Part shown: piece by piece, positions 6,467-9,060 of the stretch | Position numbering within the stretch: position 1 is the stretch's first letter | Layout: each line of letters begins with the position of its first letter | Assembly (NCBI GenBank): GCA_046538945.1 | Contig: JBKHHW010000121.1 | Coordinates: 1 to 9,060, forward strand | DNA length: 9,060 nucleotides | DNA from: JAEZKC01 sp046538945 | Lineage (GTDB): Bacteria; Fibrobacterota; Chitinivibrionia; Chitinivibrionales; Chitinispirillaceae | Direction: 5' to 3' | Notes under the pieces: model-generated | Databases searched by the model: none | Seen by the model: the letters and a program-made list of their open reading frames with translations, nothing else | What the model was told of the DNA's origin: nothing | Program-made: the position numbers and the translations under genes

Positions 6467-7949
6467 GATTTACCTTCCTGTCTTGAACATGGATTTTCAA
6501 GCGGCACATACAGCCTCCCATGCTGCTTTCTCCCACTTCAACCGATCCCTCGTGTTCCTGTGCGACCGTGTGCACAATGGAGAGCCCCAGGCCGGTGCCT
6601 TCCCCGACGGATTTCGTGGTGAAGAAGGGGTCGAAAATCTTATCGCGGATTTCTGGCGGGATGCCCGGCCCGTTGTCTTCAATCGAAAAAATCAGCTCCT
6701 CATTTTGTTCCCGGTGCCATCTGCAGCGCACATTGCCGCCCGGAGAGGCCTGGATGGCGTTGCGCATCAGATTTGTCAAAGCCTGATGGATTCTCATGGC
6801 ATCCATTCTGAAATGGGGAGCATCTTCAGGTCCGGTGACTTCAACAGCGGTCTTTTTTACAGCTGCTTCCTCCTCCAGGGCGGCTGCGGCGGATGACAGA
6901 ACATGGGATGGGTTTACCAATGTATACCGGAGTGGAGTCCGGCGGCTGAAGTCGAGTAACTGTCTTATGATGTATTCCATGCGGCCGACTTCCGTGCGGA
7001 CCGCGTTGAGAGCTTTGCGCTGAGCATCGGAAATGGACGGCGCGCGGAGGGCACGCTGGGCCTTGCCGCTGATCACGCTAAGGGGTGTACCAAGCTCATG
7101 GGCGGTGCCCGCGGCGAATCTCCCCAGAGCCGCCAGCCTCTGGTTCTGCTGGAGTTTCTGCTCTAGCTGGCGCTGCTTTCGGCGGTGCCCGTCAACTTCC
7201 TTTTCTGCATTCTCTATACTGTCCAGCATATGGTTGAAGGTCCTGCCTAGCTCTGAGATCTCTTTTGGGCCGTTTCCTTCAAAACGTCTGTGGTGATCAC
7301 CCTCGGCGATAAAGGACATAAGCTCCACAAGCCCTTTGATATGTACCCCCAGGGCATAATGATGGCCGTATACTACAAGGATCAGGAGTATAAGCGTGAT
7401 GACACCAAACCCGATGCCCCCTATTATCCATATAGAACGAATTTGTTCTCGGAATTCACTGCCTTTGCGGGTCAGGTGCAGCATCCCTATGATTCGTCCC
7501 CCCATATCCGTAAGCGGTACGAAATAGGAGTATACTTTTTTTCCGCCAACCTGTTCATATTCACCGTACTGCTGCCCTTCGGCGGCAAGCCGGGTTAGCC
7601 GCCTGCGCCTCGGTGTTGCATCTGCCGCTCCCAGCCTGAGGACCTCTTCGCCCTCGTTGTCGTAGACATAGGCGCTGTACACTCTTCTAATGGCGAATAC
7701 CGACTCCAGCGCCTGTTTGACACTTCCCATACGCTCCTTTTCAAGCGCATAGCTTATCGGGAGCTTCACCGCCCGCGCCGCCAGCTCCAGATCCTTCTTC
7801 ATCTGTTCCTTCACCTGCTCCTGGATCGAATTCAGCACAAAGAAGCTGGAGGCACCCAGGGCAAGGACCATGGGAAGAACCATATAGAGAAGCAGATGCG
7901 ATCTGAAGCTCAGCGAATTCGGTAATAATCTATCAAGATGTATCTTCAT
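6441..7949 (-). CDS. Sensor histidine kinase, partner of the adjacent NtrC-type regulator
   Basis: With the chosen start this is a 502-residue inner-membrane kinase. It has TM1 (about 18-40), a periplasmic sensor region (41-172), TM2 (173-194), HAMP (195-247) and a coiled linker (245-275). In the HisKA H-box AHELGTPLSVI, H284 is the phosphorylated residue. The HATPase domain has the N-box NLMRNAIQA (N397), G1 DNGPGIP (425-431), F-box FDPFFTTK (439-446) and G2 GTGLGLSIV (451-459). All catalytic motifs are intact, so it should phosphorylate D59 of the regulator. The periplasmic part may have a small Cache-like fold, but this is uncertain. The start at 7949 (MKIHLDRLL) was preferred over the ATGs at 7970 and 8069. 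Upstream residues are basic and non-membrane, and a longer gene would run across the regulatory dyad and sigma54 promoter. No Shine-Dalgarno is visible, and the mRNA may be almost leaderless. Confidence 0.9.
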   Translation of the reverse strand: MKIHLDRLLPNSLSFRSHLLLYMVLPMVLALGASSFFVLNSIQEQVKEQMKKDLELAARAVKLPISYALEKERMGSVKQALESVFAIRRVYSAYVYDNEGEEVLRLGAADATPRRRRLTRLAAEGQQYGEYEQVGGKKVYSYFVPLTDMGGRIIGMLHLTRKGSEFREQIRSIWIIGGIGFGVITLILLILVVYGHHYALGVHIKGLVELMSFIAEGDHHRRFEGNGPKEISELGRTFNHMLDSIENAEKEVDGHRRKQRQLEQKLQQNQRLAALGRFAAGTAHELGTPLSVISGKAQRALRAPSISDAQRKALNAVRTEVGRMEYIIRQLLDFSRRTPLRYTLVNPSHVLSSAAAALEEEAAVKKTAVEVTGPEDAPHFRMDAMRIHQALTNLMRNAIQASPGGNVRCRWHREQNEELIFSIEDNGPGIPPEIRDKIFDPFFTTKSVGEGTGLGLSIVHTVAQEHEGSVEVGESSMGGCMCRLKIHVQDRKVNHDVRNYRQ

Positions 7950-7958
7950 GACACATAA

Positions 7959-7987
7959 AATATAGCACATGTGCCGTTTAGGCACAA
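7959..7987 (-). promoter_or_regulatory. Candidate sigma70 promoter of the kinase-regulator operon
   Basis: Read on the minus strand, TTGTGC (7987-7982) is a modest -35 box (three of six). It is followed after 17 bases by TATATT (7964-7959), a -10 box with five of six consensus bases. Transcription would begin near 7952, only a few bases before the ATG at 7949, which would explain the absence of a ribosome binding site. The -35 box lies inside the dyad at 7970-7986, so a regulator bound there would be expected to interfere with this promoter. Confidence 0.42.
7970..7986. promoter_or_regulatory. Dyad TGTGCC-N5-GGCACA, predicted enhancer site for the response regulator
   Basis: This is a perfect 6-bp inverted repeat with a 5-base spacer (GTTTA), 17 bp in all. 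It has the same geometry as NtrC-type enhancer sites (TGCACC-N5-GGTGCA). Its centre (7978) lies about 112 bases upstream of the predicted sigma54 start near 8090, a normal distance for an upstream activating site. It sits between the two-component operon and its likely target gene. Binding by this particular regulator is inferred from position and shape. Confidence 0.6.
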
Positions 7988-8062
7988 GTGGAAAGGGGGT
8001 TTTGTGGTATGGGGAGCGCTGTAATCGGCTGTTACGGGCCGTTTTGCGGACTTTTTCACCTG

Positions 8063-8080
8063 TTGGCATGATTAGTGCAT
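8063..8080 (+). promoter_or_regulatory. Sigma54 (-24/-12) promoter for the DUF4168 gene
   Basis: TTGGCATGATTAGTGCAT contains the invariant GG (8065-8066) and GC (8077-8078) separated by exactly ten bases. It matches TGGCAC-N5-TTGCA at nine of eleven positions. Transcription would start near 8090, leaving a leader of about 139 bases. No comparably good site was noticed elsewhere in the window. It points at the DUF4168 gene and lies beside an NtrC-family activator gene, which strengthens the call. Confidence 0.72.
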
Positions 8081-8089
8081 TGGAAGCGG

Positions 8090-8228
8090 GGCAGAGAAAA
8101 ATTTCTGAATCCAGGTTTTCAATGCAAAGGAGGGGAGAGACAGGCTACTTTTTCATCGTCATTCTTCCGATCTGCAAGGGGCCTGCGGGGCGTTGTGGTT
8201 CGGTTCACATTAATGAAAGGTTTTTATT
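8090..8228 (+). other. Long 5' leader of the DUF4168 mRNA
   Basis: If the sigma54 start is right, about 139 untranslated bases precede the ATG. They contain a strong Shine-Dalgarno-like AAAGGAGG (8126-8133) with no start codon at a usable distance. A second, ordinary site, GAAAGG (8215-8220), lies eight bases before the real ATG. I do not recognise a riboswitch or a strong hairpin in the leader. Confidence 0.4.
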
Positions 8229-8618
8229 ATGCAGAAAAGAATCTATGTATCGCTTCTGATCAGTCTGGTTTTCGTGTTCGTTTCAGTTACGGGTGCTTCC
8301 GCACAGGAGATGCCGCCGCCAAAAGAAAACAGTGGTGTGGAACTTACCGATGAACTTCTGGACAAGGTTGTTAATGCCTATGTGCAGATAATCAAGATCA
8401 ATGAAAATCTGCAAAAATCGCTGCAGACTGCCAAGGACCAGAAAGAGAGAATGCAGCTTCAGGAAGAGGCCAATAACAATATGGTGGAAGCCATACAGAG
8501 CAGCGGCCTTGAGGTGGAGACCTATAATGAGGCCATGCAGCAGATCAATATGGACAAGAGTCAGTCGAAAAAATTCGTTGAAAGGGTGGAACGCAAGATG
8601 GGCGGCAAAAAGGAATAG
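8229..8618 (+). CDS. Exported DUF4168 domain protein
   Basis: This is a 129-residue secreted protein. Residues 1-25 form a clear signal peptide: a basic start (MQKR), a hydrophobic core of V, L, F, I and S, and the site ASA before Q26. There is no lipobox cysteine. The mature part of about 104 residues is mostly helical and charged. From about 40 to 122 it follows the DUF4168 pattern: LTDELLDKVVNAY, a long helix, then EEANNNMVEAIQSSGLEVETYNEA. DUF4168 proteins have no established function. The ATG at 8229 has GAAAGG eight bases upstream. The gene is a single transcription unit between a sigma54 promoter and an intrinsic terminator, and is divergent from a kinase-regulator pair that probably controls it. 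By analogy with ZraP next to ZraSR it may be an envelope-stress or metal-linked periplasmic factor, but it has no LTxxQ motif and no His or Cys cluster for metal. Confidence 0.87.
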   Translation: MQKRIYVSLLISLVFVFVSVTGASAQEMPPPKENSGVELTDELLDKVVNAYVQIIKINENLQKSLQTAKDQKERMQLQEEANNNMVEAIQSSGLEVETYNEAMQQINMDKSQSKKFVERVERKMGGKKE

Positions 8619-8649
8619 TGTAGCCTCCGCGATTCTGTCAGCCGTCCGG

Positions 8650-8682
8650 AACGCTCCCGCTTATAGCGGGAGCGTTGTTTTT
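8650..8682 (+). terminator. Intrinsic terminator of the DUF4168 gene
   Basis: A perfect 11-bp GC-rich stem (AACGCTCCCGC, 8650-8660, with GCGGGAGCGTT, 8666-8676) has a 5-base loop TTATA. It is followed by G and five Ts (8678-8682). It lies 31 bases after the stop codon. Confidence 0.93.
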
Positions 8683-8697
8683 AGGGGGGGTAAATTC

Positions 8698-8776
8698 CAG
8701 ACCGCATTTTCTGATATACAGTAGTCTTTGAGAACCTTTTTTTATCTCTCAATACTCTCAAATTGCGGTTTGTCTG
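8698..8776. repeat. Nested inverted repeat
   Basis: The outer arms ACCGCA (8701-8706) and TGCGGT (8764-8769) pair, extended inward by TTT/AAA past a one-base bulge. CAGAC (8698-8702) can instead pair with GTCTG (8772-8776), with a small bulge on the right side. Inside lies a second stem, TTGAGA (8728-8733) with TCTCAA (8747-8752). The whole could fold as an RNA of about 80 bases, or it may be a small dispersed repeat. Confidence 0.4.
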
Positions 8777-8959
8777 TGCTGCTCCGGTATGAATACCATC
8801 CTCTCCTGAACTAATTTCTTCCGCTGCTGCACTGATTTTAGTGCTCACTGCCGAATTTCCGGTAAACCTTCGTACCTCCCGTTCCAACTCTCATCTTCTT
8901 CCATGGCAGTACTCTTGCTTTTCTTTCTACACTATTACACCGGTCCCTACATGAAAAAG

Positions 8960-9009
8960 CGGCCAACGGCCAACGGAAACGGAAAACGGCTAACGGAAAA
9001 CGGCTAACG
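8960..9009 (+). repeat. Short tandem heptad array with CGG-led units
   Basis: The units read CGGCCAA twice (8960-8973), CGGAAA (8974-8979), CGGAAAA (8980-8986), CGGCTAA (8987-8993), CGGAAAA (8994-9000), CGGCTAA (9001-9007) and a final CG. All are 7 bases except one of 6. The last four full units form two copies of a 14-base composite. The array ends eight bases before the ATG at 9017. Confidence 0.85.
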
Positions 9010-9016
9010 TATTTAT

Positions 9017-9060
9017 ATGGAAAAAGAGTTGCTCGTTGTCGATAACCTGAATGCCCCATT
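9017..9060 (+). CDS. Possible 5' end of a gene cut by the window edge
   Basis: An ATG at 9017 opens a frame reading MEKELLVVDNLNAP and continues past the window end. The start resembles that of several cytoplasmic protein families, including ABC-type ATPases, which often begin with a similar strand. Fourteen residues are too few to assign a family. No clear Shine-Dalgarno precedes it; the upstream bases belong to the heptad array. It could be chance. Confidence 0.35.
   Translation, partial: MEKELLVVDNLNAP

Larger units (their letters stand above)
8683..9016. other. Intergenic region after the terminator, no convincing gene
   Basis: Minus-strand frames occur at 8681-8887 (TTG start) and 8838-9059, but they overlap each other, resemble nothing known, and one runs through the repeat array. 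Short inverted repeats lie at 8786-8797 (GGTAT/ATACC) and 8829-8844 (GCACT/AGTGC). The nested inverted repeat (8698-8776) and the heptad array (8960-9009) are listed separately. A G7 run (8684-8690) follows the terminator. Confidence 0.5.

Noticed and set aside
6249..6896. 215-codon plus-strand frame across the kinase-regulator junction
   Set aside because: It is antisense to two well-defined genes, with no domain features or ribosome binding site.
7950..8069. Forty-codon N-terminal extension of the kinase from the ATG at 8069
   Set aside because: The extension is basic and not membrane-like, has no ribosome binding site, and would cover the dyad and part of the sigma54 promoter. The start at 7949 gives a normal kinase N-terminus.
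8229..8618. Assignment as ZraP, CpxP or Spy
   Set aside because: The LTxxQ motif and metal-binding residues of those proteins are absent. The pattern fits DUF4168 instead. Only the gene context is Zra-like.
8960..9009. CRISPR array
   Set aside because: The units are 6-7 bases with no spacers, far from a CRISPR repeat-spacer pattern, and no cas gene is present.
8681..9059. Two overlapping minus-strand frames (8681-8887 and 8838-9059)
   Set aside because: They overlap each other in different frames, have no recognisable domains, and one encodes the heptad repeats. There is no supporting ribosome binding site or promoter.

Overview
The window looks like chromosomal DNA of a diderm (Gram-negative-type) bacterium of roughly 50% GC. 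Supporting this are a sigma54-dependent response regulator, a matching -24/-12 promoter, a two-pass sensor kinase with a periplasmic domain, and a small exported DUF4168 protein. The sequence alone does not fix the phylum. The intergenic hairpin cluster and short heptad repeats suggest a genome with many interspersed intergenic repeats. No transposase, phage gene, rRNA, tRNA or CRISPR array was seen.

Layout. Bases 1-275 hold a row of closely packed hairpins and no convincing gene. A near-consensus sigma70 promoter (276-304) then drives an eight-helix membrane protein of unknown function (353-1216, +). Next is a gamma-glutamylcyclotransferase-fold protein with a TTG start (1399-2049, +). It converges on a two-gene operon on the minus strand: a HelD-type RNA polymerase recycling ATPase (2476-4539) followed 13 bases later by a DksA/TraR-type zinc-finger protein (2124-2462). 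Bases 4540-5056 are non-coding and carry a perfect 11-bp inverted repeat that could be an operator. On the right are a sensor histidine kinase (6441-7949, -) and its NtrC-family response regulator (5057-6466, -), overlapping by 26 bases. Divergent from them is a secreted DUF4168 protein (8229-8618, +) that ends in a strong intrinsic terminator (8650-8682). The last 370 bases hold a nested inverted repeat, a CGG-led heptad array and the first codons of a possible further gene.

How the parts work together. The main reading is that 5057-8682 is one self-contained envelope-signalling module. The divergent region has a sigma54 promoter (8063-8080) aimed at the DUF4168 gene. About 112 bases upstream of its predicted start is a 17-bp dyad (TGTGCC-N5-GGCACA) of NtrC-site type. 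This dyad overlaps the likely promoter of the kinase-regulator operon, so the phosphorylated regulator could activate the exported protein and adjust its own expression. The layout parallels the E. coli ZraP/ZraSR system, but with a DUF4168 protein in place of ZraP. The second theme is the helD-dksA-like pair: both families reach RNA polymerase through its secondary channel, so one operon may make two factors that compete for, or share, the same site.
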